64,000 bases of DNA from Mesorhizobium liriopis (GCF_024053505.1 NZ_JAMXQS010000008.1:310001-374000); one strand, 5' to 3'. Positions 8,808 through 17,491 are shown, numbered from the stretch's first letter. The notes: a model not told the origin generated them from the sequence alone. Numbers and translations: made by a program.

Positions 8808-9515
8808 TCAACGCGCCTTGTCAGCGGTGCCGATCATCGCGGTGGCCGTGCCGGGCGTTGCATGATCCGTCGGCCATGCGCTGCGGGCGAGGGCGGCCAC
8901 ATATTTCGCGTATTCGGTGAACATCACGCGGAAGGCCTCGGGCTCGGAAATGACGCGGCCGAGATCGAGCTTGGTGTTGACCACCGGATAGGGCCGCAAT
9001 TCCGCCTCGTCGCCGATCAGCCGGCCCATTTCCAGCATGGTGCGGGGCATATGGTAGTTGTTGGTGACGAGGATCACCGAGCGGTAATTGTGGTTCTCGA
9101 CCCAGATGGCGCTTTGTTCGGCATTGCCGGTGGTGTCGAGCGCGGCATAGTCGAAATCGACGCAGCAGTTGAACAGGCGGCGGTCGTTGCCGGTGGCGGC
9201 ACTCAAGGTCTTGGGGCCGGTCTTGGGATGGACGCCGCTGATGAGCAGACGCGTGCCCTTGCCGGCCTTCAGGAGTTCGAGCGCGGGTTCGAGCCTAGCT
9301 TGGCCGCCGGTCAAGACGATGATCGCATCGGCCTGCGCCACGTCGCGCGGGGTCGCGAGATTGCTGACATAGAGCGAAAAGGCGGCGAAGCCGGCGACCA
9401 TCAGGAGCACGCCCGCCACACCCAGTTTGACGAGGTTGCGCATGACCCAGCCCGGCTTGCGCGTTCGCTGCCGGGGGGCAGCATGGGGCGCAGCGGAGTC
9501 GGGCAGGATGGTCAT
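8808..9515 (-). CDS. YdcF family (DUF218) envelope protein
   Basis: A 235-residue protein with an N-terminal transmembrane helix (about residues 27-48) and a DUF218 domain: ADAIIVLTGGQARLEPALELL, RLLISGVHP, and SVILVTNNYHMPRTMLEM. This SanA/ElyC/YdcF fold is linked to envelope and glycan functions, with no agreed reaction. The ATG at 9515 is used; a GTG two codons upstream is also possible. It sits 43 bases after ftsX on the same strand, so it may be the last gene of an ftsE-ftsX transcript. Confidence 0.82.
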   Translation of the reverse strand: MTILPDSAAPHAAPRQRTRKPGWVMRNLVKLGVAGVLLMVAGFAAFSLYVSNLATPRDVAQADAIIVLTGGQARLEPALELLKAGKGTRLLISGVHPKTGPKTLSAATGNDRRLFNCCVDFDYAALDTTGNAEQSAIWVENHNYRSVILVTNNYHMPRTMLEMGRLIGDEAELRPYPVVNTKLDLGRVISEPEAFRVMFTEYAKYVAALARSAWPTDHATPGTATAMIGTADKAR

Positions 9516-9558
9516 GATCACAGCAACTTAATCGCTTCGGATTCGATCCGCGAGAGAA

Positions 9559-10530
9559 TTAACTTTGTTCGTTCCGGGGGACGTCGATGTCGGACAGGAA
9601 GGCGACGACCGTGAAATGCGAGGTGAGCGCCGTGATGCCGGCTACGACCAATGCGACCAGCGCCACGCCCGCATAGCCGCTCGCGCCGATATGAAACTGG
9701 CCGAAAAGTGCTGCGGACTGGTCCGCGCCGGGCGTCGCCATATTCACCTTGGTCCAGATGCCGAAGCCGAGAAACGCAAGGACGGCAGCGATGCCTCCCG
9801 CGCCCGCGCCCTTCAGGCCGATCCACAGGAAATGGCGGCGGAACTCGCCGGCGATGAAACGCGCTTCGGCGCCCACGAAGTGCAGCACCTCGATGATGTG
9901 GCCGGCACCCGACATCGCACCACGCGTGGCGAACGCGACGGAAAGGGCCGTGGCGGCGAGCATCAGGGCAAGCACGGCGAGGCCGGCGATCACGGTGGAA
10001 TGCGCCATGCCGACGAGGCGATCCACCCAGGTGCGGTGATCGTCGAGCCGCGCGCCGAGGCCCTGCGCGTCCAAAGCCGCGCGCATTTCGGCGAAGTCGG
10101 GCGGATTGACCGGGTCGATGGTGACGATGACGAGGCGGGGGACGGGGAGTGCGTTGAGATCGACGCCCTTGCCGAGCCAGGGTTCGAGCAGGCGCGCGGT
10201 GGCGTCCGGATCGACCACGCGCACGCCGGTGACGCCTTTCACGGCGCTCGCGGTGAGGGCTGTGCGGGTCAGGGCGTCCTCGATGTCGAAGCCTTCGCGC
10301 GGCTGGATCTGGATCGTTGCCTCGCGCGCGATCTGCGTTTCCCATTGGCCTGCGGTGTCGCGCACCAGCGTGACGGCACCAAGCGTGAGGCAGGACAGGA
10401 AGGTCATGATGGCAATCACGGCCACCAGCGCATTGCCGCCGATGCGGGCGGGCGGCACGATGGGAGCCGGCGCGCGGGAGGTGCGGACAGAGGCGTTGAT
10501 GCCAGACGAGGACAGGGCGGCATCAGTCAT
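9559..10530 (-). CDS. ftsX: Cell division protein FtsX (ABC transporter permease)
   Basis: A 323-residue permease partner of FtsE. It has one helix near residues 33-55, a periplasmic domain of about 120 residues, then three helices (about 178-200, 228-252 and 284-306): the four-helix FtsX topology. FtsEX couples ATP hydrolysis in the divisome to periplasmic peptidoglycan hydrolases. Its start overlaps the ftsE stop by 8 bases. The cytoplasmic N terminus is Pro/Ala/Ser rich and variable. Confidence 0.92.
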   Translation of the reverse strand: MTDAALSSSGINASVRTSRAPAPIVPPARIGGNALVAVIAIMTFLSCLTLGAVTLVRDTAGQWETQIAREATIQIQPREGFDIEDALTRTALTASAVKGVTGVRVVDPDATARLLEPWLGKGVDLNALPVPRLVIVTIDPVNPPDFAEMRAALDAQGLGARLDDHRTWVDRLVGMAHSTVIAGLAVLALMLAATALSVAFATRGAMSGAGHIIEVLHFVGAEARFIAGEFRRHFLWIGLKGAGAGGIAAVLAFLGFGIWTKVNMATPGADQSAALFGQFHIGASGYAGVALVALVVAGITALTSHFTVVAFLSDIDVPRNEQS

Positions 10531-11182
10531 GGATGTCGAGCCTCCCGCCAGAAAGGATCATGCGGCGCGCATCGACCTGCTCCATCAGGTGCTGGTCGTG
10601 GGTCGCGATGACAACCGCCGTGCCAAGGCGGTTCATCTCGATGAAAAGGCGCAAGAGGCGGCGCGCAAGCGGCGGATCGACATTGCCGGTGGGCTCATCG
10701 GCCAAGAGAATATCGGGCTGCTCGATAAGCGCGCGGGCAATGGCAGCGCGCTGCTTTTCACCGCCGGACAGGACGGGCGGCGGGGCATGCATGCGCTCGC
10801 CGAGACCCACCCATTTCAGAAGCTCGATCACGTCCGCGCGGTAGGAAGATTCCTCGCGGCCGCGAACGCGCAGCGGCAGTGCGACGTTGTCGAAGGTGCT
10901 CATATGGTCGAGCAGGCGGAAATCCTGGAACACGACGCCGATGCGGCGGCGTAAGGACGGAAGCTCGGTGCGCGACAGGCTCAGGCGGTCCTTGCCGAAG
11001 ATGGAAACCAGGCCGCGCGTGGGCTTGAGCGAGAGAAAAAGCAGGCGCAGGAGCGTCGTCTTGCCGGCACCCGAAGGGCCACTCAGGAACTGGAACGAGC
11101 GCTGGGGCAGATCGAACGAGATGTCCCGCAGGACCTCGGGCCCCATGCCATAGCGCAGGCCCACATTTTCGAAACGGATCAC
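10523..11182 (-). CDS. ftsE: Cell division ATP-binding protein FtsE
   Basis: An ABC ATPase with Walker A GPSGAGKTT (residues 35-43), Q-loop in VVFQDFRLLDHM, signature LSGGEKQR, Walker B ILLADEP and H-loop ATHD. The GTG at 11182 gives 219 residues starting VIRFENVGLRYG, the normal FtsE length and N terminus. The in-frame ATG at 11266 would add 28 residues unlike the family and lies only 13 bases from a CtrA-type box, so it is probably in the promoter. Overlaps ftsX by 8 bases. Confidence 0.92.
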   Translation of the reverse strand: MIRFENVGLRYGMGPEVLRDISFDLPQRSFQFLSGPSGAGKTTLLRLLFLSLKPTRGLVSIFGKDRLSLSRTELPSLRRRIGVVFQDFRLLDHMSTFDNVALPLRVRGREESSYRADVIELLKWVGLGERMHAPPPVLSGGEKQRAAIARALIEQPDILLADEPTGNVDPPLARRLLRLFIEMNRLGTAVVIATHDQHLMEQVDARRMILSGGRLDIHD

Positions 11183-11278
11183 GGGACTGGCGACCTTCGC
11201 GGTTGAGAAAGTCTTCCGGAGAACGCCGGGGAACAGCCCCATACGTTCAGCGGAAGAGGGGACCATGCGCCGACATGG

Positions 11279-11293
11279 TTAACGGTGTCTTAA
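11279..11293. promoter_or_regulatory. CtrA-type box (TTAA-N7-TTAA) upstream of ftsE
   Basis: TTAA-CGGTGTC-TTAA is an exact match to the full CtrA site TTAA-N7-TTAA known from Caulobacter and rhizobia. It lies 97 bases upstream of the chosen ftsE start and 69 bases upstream of the divergent gene at 11362. Binding is inferred from sequence only. Confidence 0.55.
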
Positions 11294-11361
11294 AATCTGA
11301 AACCCGCGTGAGGCTGGAACGCAAGGTGATGTTAACCATGTTCGTTTAGTTCCTGTTCATC

Positions 11362-11886
11362 ATGAAGCGTAGCTCGTGCTCCCAAGCACCCGTGATCGAA
11401 GGGGAATTCGTCGTGCTCGGCACGGCGTCGCCCGCCCGTGAACCGGCGAACCCGCTGCACATGGTTTCGACTCGCAACGATCCCGAAGGCCGTCCGCCGG
11501 CAGCAGTGAAACGGGGCGGCGCGCTCTTCTGGTGCTGCGGCGCGCTTGCGATCTCTGCGAGCTTTCTTCTTTCCGGCGGTGCGGCGCTCTTTCTACCCAA
11601 CGCGTCCGAACCGGAACTGCGTGGCGCCCTGAGCTTGGAGACCAGCGCCGTTCGCGTCGAACAGAACGGCGCAGTGCGCATCAGCGCCAAGGCGCGCAAC
11701 GGTGGCACCGGGCCGCTGGCACTGCCGCCCCTTGCCCTCAGCGTGAAAAGCGGCGAGAGCAGCTTCCTTTATCCGCTGCCTCCACCCGCCGGACTGGTTC
11801 CGGCCGGTGGGCAGATGAGTTTCGAGACGCGGCTGGCCTCGCCCGCGAAGGGCATCGCCAACGCACAACTCGTGCTCGCCAATTAG
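11362..11886 (+). CDS. Single-span membrane-anchored protein of unknown function
   Basis: A 174-residue protein with a disordered cytoplasmic N terminus of about 50 residues, one transmembrane helix (about 52-78, with adjacent Cys residues) and an exported domain of about 90 residues with alternating beta-strand pattern (GALSLETSAVRV, VRISAKARNGG, LALSVKSGESS). The exported part resembles the DUF3426/MJ0042-associated domain found beside hpt in some alphaproteobacteria, but the CxxC zinc ribbon of those proteins is absent. It ends 11 bases before hpt, whose ribosome site follows this stop codon directly, so the two are probably cotranscribed. Confidence 0.65.
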   Translation: MKRSSCSQAPVIEGEFVVLGTASPAREPANPLHMVSTRNDPEGRPPAAVKRGGALFWCCGALAISASFLLSGGAALFLPNASEPELRGALSLETSAVRVEQNGAVRISAKARNGGTGPLALPPLALSVKSGESSFLYPLPPPAGLVPAGGQMSFETRLASPAKGIANAQLVLAN

Positions 11887-11897
11887 GGGAAGTGCCC

Positions 11898-12449
11898 ATG
11901 CCGGTGGTTCGCGGCAAAGAGATCGAAGTCCTGTTTTCCGCCTCGGCCATCGCCCGGCGCAATCTCGAGCTCGCCAAGGAAATCGCGGAAAAGCCTGCGG
12001 AAGACCTGTTGGTGATCTCGATCCTCAAGGGCTCCTTCATCTTTGCCGCCGACCTGATCCGCGCGCTGCACGATGTGGGCGCGGCACCCGAGGTCGAATT
12101 CATGTTCATCTCCTCCTATGGCGCGGGCACGACGAGCGGCGAAGTGCGTGTGCTGCGCGATATCGACAACGACGTGAAGGGCCGTGACGTGCTGCTCGTG
12201 GACGACATCCTGGAATCGGGCAAGACGCTGCAGTTCACCCGCAACCTGATGATGGAGCGCGGCGCGAAGAGCTGTTCGGTGGCCGTGCTTCTCGACAAGC
12301 GGATGCGCCGGCAGCTTCCCTTCGAGGCCGACTATGTGGGCTTCGACTGTCCCGACCATTTCGTGGTCGGCTACGGCATGGATGTGGCGCATGCCTTCCG
12401 CGAACTGCCTTTCGTGGGCATCGTGCGCGGAGATGCTAACGAAAGCTGA
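11898..12449 (+). CDS. hpt: Hypoxanthine phosphoribosyltransferase
   Basis: A 183-residue type I phosphoribosyltransferase that salvages hypoxanthine and guanine to IMP and GMP with PRPP. The PRPP motif is VLLVDDILESGKT. The flexible-loop region is SSYGAGTTSGEV, and the purine-binding block is LPFEADYVGFDCPDHFVVGYGMD (positions around 140-162; given here as one tract). The ATG at 11898 has AGGGGA upstream, overlapping the stop of the preceding gene. Confidence 0.93.
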   Translation: MPVVRGKEIEVLFSASAIARRNLELAKEIAEKPAEDLLVISILKGSFIFAADLIRALHDVGAAPEVEFMFISSYGAGTTSGEVRVLRDIDNDVKGRDVLLVDDILESGKTLQFTRNLMMERGAKSCSVAVLLDKRMRRQLPFEADYVGFDCPDHFVVGYGMDVAHAFRELPFVGIVRGDANES

Positions 12450-12548
12450 CCGCGCGCACGCAAAGCGCAAACAAACGCGCATCGAAATTTAAGGCCTTGT
12501 CCCTTATGTCTGGCCTCCTTGCGAGGCTGCGACGGAAAGGGGGAGGGA

Positions 12549-13955
12549 GTGCGCTTTTCAGCTGCCGGCACGGCCGACCGCGTTCTGCCGGCGTCCCTGG
12601 CCACGCGCGCCCGGCCCCATCTCGGCCGGCTCGACGCGCTTCTCTTCGCTCCCGACGAACGCGGCGCGGCAAGCCGCATGTCGCTGCTGGCCTTTGCGAT
12701 CCGCATCCTTTCCGCGCTGATCGGCTTCGTCAGCCAGGTGCTGCTCGCGCGCTGGATGGGCGGGTTCGAATACGGCATCTTCGTGCTGGTCTGGCTGGTG
12801 ATGGTGATGGCCGGGAGCCTTTCCTGTCTCGGCTTCCACACCTCCGTCGTCCGCTTCGTGCCGGAATATCGCGAGAAGGGGATGCTGCCCGAACTGCGGG
12901 GGATTCTCTGGGGCAGCCGCGTCTTCACGCTTCTGGCGTCGACGGCGCTGGCGGCACTCGGCATTCTCGGGCTATGGCTGGCGCGCGGGCTGGTCGAGCC
13001 CTACTACCTTGCACCGTTCATCCTCGGCCTCGTGGCAATGCCGATGATCGCGCTGTCGGACACGCTGCAGGGCATTTCGCGCGCGCGGTCCTGGGGCATC
13101 GCGGCACTCGCGCCGACCTACCTGATCCGGCCGGTGCTCATCCTCGCCTTCATGGTGGTTCTGATCGCAGCCGATTTCGCGGCCGATGCCATCACCGCGA
13201 CGCTTGCGGCGGTGCTCGCCACTTACGTCACGACGCTCGGCCATCTCGTCGTTGTTTCGGGCCGCATCGGGCGCGAAACGGCGCGTGGCCCGTCGCGCTT
13301 TCTGGTTCGGCACTGGCTGGCCGTTTCCCTGCCAATCTTTCTGGTCGAGAGCTTCTTCTTTCTGCTCACCAATGCCGATGTCCTGATGGTCGGCGTCTAC
13401 ATGAAGCCCGACGATGTCGGCGTTTATTTCGCCACCGTGAAGGTGCTGGCGCTGGTGCATTTCGTGTATTTCGCGGTGAAGGCGGGCGTGGCGCAGCGCT
13501 ATGCGCAGTTTGCGCATGCCGAGCCCCACCGCCTTGCCCAGTTCGCACGCGAAACCGTGAGCTGGACCTTCTGGCCCTCGCTCTTGATGGCCGTGATCGT
13601 GCTGGCACTGGGCGAGCCGCTTTTGATGCTGTTCGGGCCAGGCTTCGAGGCGGGCTTCTGGCTGCTGGTGCCGCTCCTGTCGGGCGTGGTGCTGCGCGCG
13701 GCCATCGGTCCGGCGGAAAGCCTATTGACGATGAGCGGGCACCAGAATGCCTGCGCGCTGGTCTTCGCCTTGACGCTCGTTTTCAACATCACGCTCTGCA
13801 CGCTGCTCATTCCCCGCTTCGGCCTTTGGGGCGCGGCGAGTGCTACGGCGTTGTCGATCCTGTTCGAGGCAACGCTGCTGGGCCTTACCGTCTGGCACAA
13901 GCATGGCTTCGTGATGTTCATCCTGGCGCCGCAGCCGCGTGCGGAGGCACCGTAA
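12549..13955 (+). CDS. Polysaccharide flippase (Wzx/MATE-like, oligosaccharidyl-lipid exporter)
   Basis: A 468-residue polytopic membrane protein with about 12-14 hydrophobic helices starting at MSLLAFAIRILSALIGF. The segment VLLARWMGGFEYGIFVLVW is typical of the polysaccharide-transport MVF/MATE superfamily, which flips lipid-linked glycans across the inner membrane. The GTG at 12549 follows a strong purine tract and keeps the cytoplasmic N-terminal LDALLF segment; a start at the ATG at 12678 is also possible. The next gene begins one base after the stop, so the pair is one transcript. Confidence 0.82.
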   Translation: MRFSAAGTADRVLPASLATRARPHLGRLDALLFAPDERGAASRMSLLAFAIRILSALIGFVSQVLLARWMGGFEYGIFVLVWLVMVMAGSLSCLGFHTSVVRFVPEYREKGMLPELRGILWGSRVFTLLASTALAALGILGLWLARGLVEPYYLAPFILGLVAMPMIALSDTLQGISRARSWGIAALAPTYLIRPVLILAFMVVLIAADFAADAITATLAAVLATYVTTLGHLVVVSGRIGRETARGPSRFLVRHWLAVSLPIFLVESFFFLLTNADVLMVGVYMKPDDVGVYFATVKVLALVHFVYFAVKAGVAQRYAQFAHAEPHRLAQFARETVSWTFWPSLLMAVIVLALGEPLLMLFGPGFEAGFWLLVPLLSGVVLRAAIGPAESLLTMSGHQNACALVFALTLVFNITLCTLLIPRFGLWGAASATALSILFEATLLGLTVWHKHGFVMFILAPQPRAEAP

Positions 13956-13956
13956 G

Positions 13957-15231
13957 ATGGCGGCCAATCCGATCCTCGAGGAAAGCAGCGGTTCGGGTGC
14001 CATCATCGATGGGCTCGCCGGCTGGCACGATTCCGAGCCCGGCGCCGACACCGAGCTGTCCGCCCGCGCGCGGCCCGAACGGCGGCTGGCGATCTACCCG
14101 GCTTCCGGAGGCTTCGATCTCGTGGAGGAACTTGATTTTCTCTGCAAGCGCACGATCGAGCCCAACATCTTCTTCAACCCGCGCTTTCTCGCGCCCGCGA
14201 TGCCACGCCTCGAAGACCGTGAGGTGCGGCTGGCCGTGATCCGCGACGGGGGCGACAACCGCAGCCGGTTGCGCCTGTTGGTCCCGTTTTCGGTGGAAGC
14301 GCCGGTCGTGCCGCTTGGCGTGCCCACTTTGCGCACCTGGTCGAATCCCTTCGGCCCCCTCGGCACGCCGCTGGTGGACGAGGACGACCCGCAAGGCGTG
14401 TTGGAAGACTTCTTCGGCATGCTCGCACGACCGCATCTGAAACTGCCCAAAGTGTTCGTCTTGCCCGATGTGCGGCTCGACGGGCCGTTTGCCGAAACGC
14501 TGCGAGCGGTGGTGAAGCGGCACAAGCTCGCGCTGCAAACGCTGGGGGAGGTCGAGCGGCCCTTCCTCGAAAGCACGCTGGATGGCGACGCCTATCTGCG
14601 CAATTCGCTGCGTGCCCATCATTTCCGCGAGTTTCGGCGGCTGAAGCGCCGGCTGGAGGTGCAGGGGCCGGTCGATCATCTCGTGCTGCGCGACCCCGGT
14701 GAGATCCGCGTCGGCGTCGAGGTTTTCCTGTCGCTGGAAGCGGCCGGCTGGAAGGGGCGGAACAGGTCGGCCATGGCGACCGACCGCTTTCGCGCGGCCT
14801 TCGCACGCGAGGCCATCAGCCGCCTGGCCGAACAGGATCTGGCGCGCGTTCATCTCCTGCGTGTCGGCGAGCGGGTGGTGGCAGCGCTCGTGGTCTTCAT
14901 CGAGCGTGGGATCGGCTATACGTGGAAGACGGCTTATGACGAGGAGTTTGCCGCCTTCTCGCCCGGCACGATCCTGATGATCGAGGTGACGCGAATGCAT
15001 CTCTCGGATCGCGGGATCATCGCGACCGACTCCTGCGCCATGCCCGACCACCCGGTGATGAGCCGCTTGTGGAGCGAGCGCATGCCGATCGGCACATTCG
15101 TGGTGGGGCTCGAGCCCGGACGCGAAAAGCAGGTCGCGCAGGCCGCCAAGCAACTCGAGCTTTATCGCAACACGCGCAACCAGTTCAGGCTGGTGCGCAA
15201 CCGGCTCAGAGGGTTGCTTCGCCGGCGCTGA
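13957..15231 (+). CDS. BioF2-like GNAT acyltransferase (CelD/BcsL type)
   Basis: A 424-residue protein with two tandem GNAT-like halves. The second half (about residues 200-400) has the BioF2-like pattern: SLRAHHFREFRRLKRRLE, FLSLEAAGWKGRNRSAM, and VVAALVVFIERGIGYTWKTAYDEEF. Family members such as CelD acylate or otherwise modify exopolysaccharides. It begins one base after the flippase stop and has a GGAG site inside that gene's end. A role in decorating the exported glycan is inferred from this pairing. No glycosyltransferase gene is next to the pair. Confidence 0.75.
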   Translation: MAANPILEESSGSGAIIDGLAGWHDSEPGADTELSARARPERRLAIYPASGGFDLVEELDFLCKRTIEPNIFFNPRFLAPAMPRLEDREVRLAVIRDGGDNRSRLRLLVPFSVEAPVVPLGVPTLRTWSNPFGPLGTPLVDEDDPQGVLEDFFGMLARPHLKLPKVFVLPDVRLDGPFAETLRAVVKRHKLALQTLGEVERPFLESTLDGDAYLRNSLRAHHFREFRRLKRRLEVQGPVDHLVLRDPGEIRVGVEVFLSLEAAGWKGRNRSAMATDRFRAAFAREAISRLAEQDLARVHLLRVGERVVAALVVFIERGIGYTWKTAYDEEFAAFSPGTILMIEVTRMHLSDRGIIATDSCAMPDHPVMSRLWSERMPIGTFVVGLEPGREKQVAQAAKQLELYRNTRNQFRLVRNRLRGLLRRR

Positions 15232-15233
15232 AA

Positions 15234-15278
15234 GCATTTCCGGCAAAAGTGCGAAGCCAATCTGCGTCCGGAAAATGC
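15234..15278. repeat. Dispersed palindrome, family 1, copy A
   Basis: GCATTTCCGG and CCGGAAAATGC form the outer stem around the core CAAAAGTGCGAAGCCAATCT. It fills the gap between two convergent genes. The core matches copies at 32976-33042 and 34616-34653. It may help end both transcripts. Confidence 0.6.
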
Positions 15279-15279
15279 G

Positions 15280-16917
15280 CTAGGAACGTTCAGCTTCACG
15301 CTTTGCCGCTTCGCGGAAATGGCGGCGGATGACCTTGCCGCTGGTGGTCAGCGGCACGTCGTCCACGAAGGCGACTTCGCGCGGATACTCATGCGCGGAC
15401 AGGCGCTCGCGGACGAAGCGGGCGATCTCGCTGGCGAGTTGGTCGCTCGGCGTGATGTCGTCCTTCAGCGCGACATAGGCCTTCACGATCTCGGTGCGCA
15501 GCGGATCGGGCTTGCCGACCGCGGCCGCCATCCGCACGGCAGGGTGGCCGGCAAGGCAATCCTCGATCTCGGACGGGCCGATGCGGAAGCCGGACGAGGT
15601 GATGATGTCGTCGTCGCGGCCCAGGAAATGGAAATAGCCGTCCTCGTCCACCGTGGCGCCATCGCCGGTGATGAACCAGTCGCCCTGGAATTTCTCGCGC
15701 GTGGCGTCTTCATCGTTCCAGTAGCCGAGAAACATCACCGGGTCGGGCGCACGCACGGCGATGCGGCCGGGCTGGCCTTGAGGAACGGGGCGGCCCTCTT
15801 CATCGAGGATCGCGACCTCGTGGCCCGGGATCGGCTTGCCGATCGCGCCGCTTTTCGAGACGCCGAGGCGGGCGGAGGAGCCGAGCACGAGGTTGCACTC
15901 GGTCTGGCCATAGGCCTCGTTGACGGGAATGCCGAAGGCGTCTTCGGCCCAGTCGAACGTGTCGCGCCCGAGCTTTTCACCAGCCGAGCCGAGTGTGCGA
16001 AGGTTCAGCCTGGCCTGTTTCACGGCGTCACCTGCCGCGCGCATCATGCGCAATGCGGTGGGCGGCACGAAGGCGTTGCGGACCTTGAGCCGGCCCATGG
16101 TTTCGAGTGCCTTTTCAGGATCGAACTTGCCTTGCGGATGGATCACGACGGGCACGCCGAGTGCCAGGCCAGGCATCAGCACATTCAGAAGTCCGCCAGC
16201 CCAGGCCCAATCCGCAGGCGTCCAAAGGAGGTCATCGGGTTCGGGCATGAACTCGTGAAAGGCCTGCACGCCTGGCAGGTGGCCGAGCAGCACGCGATGA
16301 CCGTGCAGCGCGCCCTTGGGCGCACCGGTGGTGCCCGAGGTGAAGATCATCAGCGCCGGATCGTCGGGCGTGGTGGAAACGGGGGTGAAATCGGCTGAGC
16401 CGCTGGCGAGGATGCGGTGAAAATCGGTGGCGGCTCCGTCGGGTTCGTCGACGATGAAGACGTGTTCGAGGCTGGGCACACTGCCCGCCACATTGCGGGC
16501 CCGCCGCCAGCCTTCGGCGGTCGTGAACAGGACTTTAGAAGCGGCTGCATGCAGGCGATGCGCGATGGCTTCCTCGCCGAAGAGCAGCGCGAGCGGCACC
16601 GCGACGGCACCGAGCTTGGCCGAGGCTGCGTGGACGAGAACGGTTTCCACGCTTTGCGCGAGGAGCAGCGCAATGCGGTCGCCGCGGCCGATGCCTCTGG
16701 CTTGAAGGGCCGAGGCGAGGCGGTTGGACTGGGTGGCGAGGGTGCCGAAGCTCGTGCTTTTCGTGGTGCCGTCGGCCTGCGGATTGATCAGCGCGACGCG
16801 TTCGGGCGCCGTCTTCGCCCAATGGTCGGCGATGGCGGTTCCGATATTGTAGAAGCGGGGCAGGTCCCAGGAGAAATGCTTGCGCCAGCTTTCCCAGGGA
16901 TCGTGGGAGTTGAGCAT
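15280..16917 (-). CDS. Acyl-CoA synthetase (AMP-dependent, medium-chain type)
   Basis: A 545-residue adenylate-forming enzyme that activates a carboxylic acid to its acyl-CoA through an acyl-AMP. The ATP loop is IFTSGTTGAPKGALHG; the adenine motif is NEAYGQTE; the hinge segment is YFHFLGRDDDIITSSGFRIGP (around 430-450); the C-terminal catalytic Lys is in TTSGKVIRRHFRE. Spacing fits acetyl-CoA synthetase-like medium-chain enzymes. The exact acid cannot be read from sequence. A 36-bp dyad lies just upstream of the start. Confidence 0.87.
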   Translation of the reverse strand: MLNSHDPWESWRKHFSWDLPRFYNIGTAIADHWAKTAPERVALINPQADGTTKSTSFGTLATQSNRLASALQARGIGRGDRIALLLAQSVETVLVHAASAKLGAVAVPLALLFGEEAIAHRLHAAASKVLFTTAEGWRRARNVAGSVPSLEHVFIVDEPDGAATDFHRILASGSADFTPVSTTPDDPALMIFTSGTTGAPKGALHGHRVLLGHLPGVQAFHEFMPEPDDLLWTPADWAWAGGLLNVLMPGLALGVPVVIHPQGKFDPEKALETMGRLKVRNAFVPPTALRMMRAAGDAVKQARLNLRTLGSAGEKLGRDTFDWAEDAFGIPVNEAYGQTECNLVLGSSARLGVSKSGAIGKPIPGHEVAILDEEGRPVPQGQPGRIAVRAPDPVMFLGYWNDEDATREKFQGDWFITGDGATVDEDGYFHFLGRDDDIITSSGFRIGPSEIEDCLAGHPAVRMAAAVGKPDPLRTEIVKAYVALKDDITPSDQLASEIARFVRERLSAHEYPREVAFVDDVPLTTSGKVIRRHFREAAKREAERS

Positions 16918-16933
16918 GACGAGAGGTTAGCAA

Positions 16934-16969
16934 TTGTGCGCTGCAAACCCAAGTGGGTGCATTGCACAA
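16934..16969. promoter_or_regulatory. Dyad upstream of the acyl-CoA synthetase gene
   Basis: A nested inverted repeat: TTGTGC/GCACAA as outer arms, TGCA/TGCA inside, and ACCC-AAGT-GGGT at the centre. It spans 17-52 bases upstream of the start codon at 16917. It could be an operator for a fatty-acid-responsive repressor or a leader hairpin; neither is shown by the sequence. Confidence 0.45.
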
Positions 16970-17057
16970 GATGAGGAGGTTTGTTGGTGCAGAGGGAGGA
17001 AAATGCAGGTGGAGAGGCCCCCTCACAACCTTCCACTCATTCGGCCCTCATCAGAGA

Positions 17058-17378
17058 TCAAGGCGTCTCCAGCCCCTCGAACCATTCCCGATAAGGCGTG
17101 TTCTTCGCCATCTTCCGGTTGTAGTCCGGCGCCCCGTCCGTCCACCAGACCGGCCCGCGCTCGCCGAGGCCGTGCTTGGCGCGATCGACGGCTTCTCGCG
17201 CGGCTTTGAGGGCTGACGGATCACCCTTCGCATCGCGCACGGCGCGGCGGGCGGTCATGAGATCGTGGACCAAGGCCTCGCGCCTGGCCGGATCGAGCGA
17301 GGGATCGGAAAGCCGCCACAATCGTCCACGCACGACGAAGTATCGTTTGTCGGGTGTTTGCGGATAGGCTTTGCGCAT
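17058..17378 (-). CDS. Conserved small protein of unknown function
   Basis: A 106-residue hydrophilic protein with no signal peptide or membrane segment. It begins MRKAYPQTPDKRYFVVRGRL and continues with a charged helical middle (SLDPARREALVHDLMTAR) and a C-terminal segment rich in Trp, Tyr and Pro (PVWWTDGAPDYNRK). Coding character is good: the codon use is like the neighbours, and the frame stays open in a short ORF-sized gap. I do not recognise a named family, although similar short proteins are annotated in rhizobia. It stands alone between the acyl-CoA synthetase and the divergent FUSC gene. Confidence 0.6.
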   Translation of the reverse strand: MRKAYPQTPDKRYFVVRGRLWRLSDPSLDPARREALVHDLMTARRAVRDAKGDPSALKAAREAVDRAKHGLGERGPVWWTDGAPDYNRKMAKNTPYREWFEGLETP

Positions 17379-17491
17379 GGAAAGAGATCTGGATCGGGGG
17401 GCATGCCTGCCAAGGGTTCTTCATCATTGGCGGGCTCACTGACCATACCCGATCCGCTGCCCGTTGACCGCTGCATGGTGCCATCCGCCTG

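Noticed and set aside
13918-15246. Minus-strand frame opposite the BioF2-like gene
   Set aside because: No motif, antisense to a conserved gene, His/Arg-rich composition typical of a shadow.
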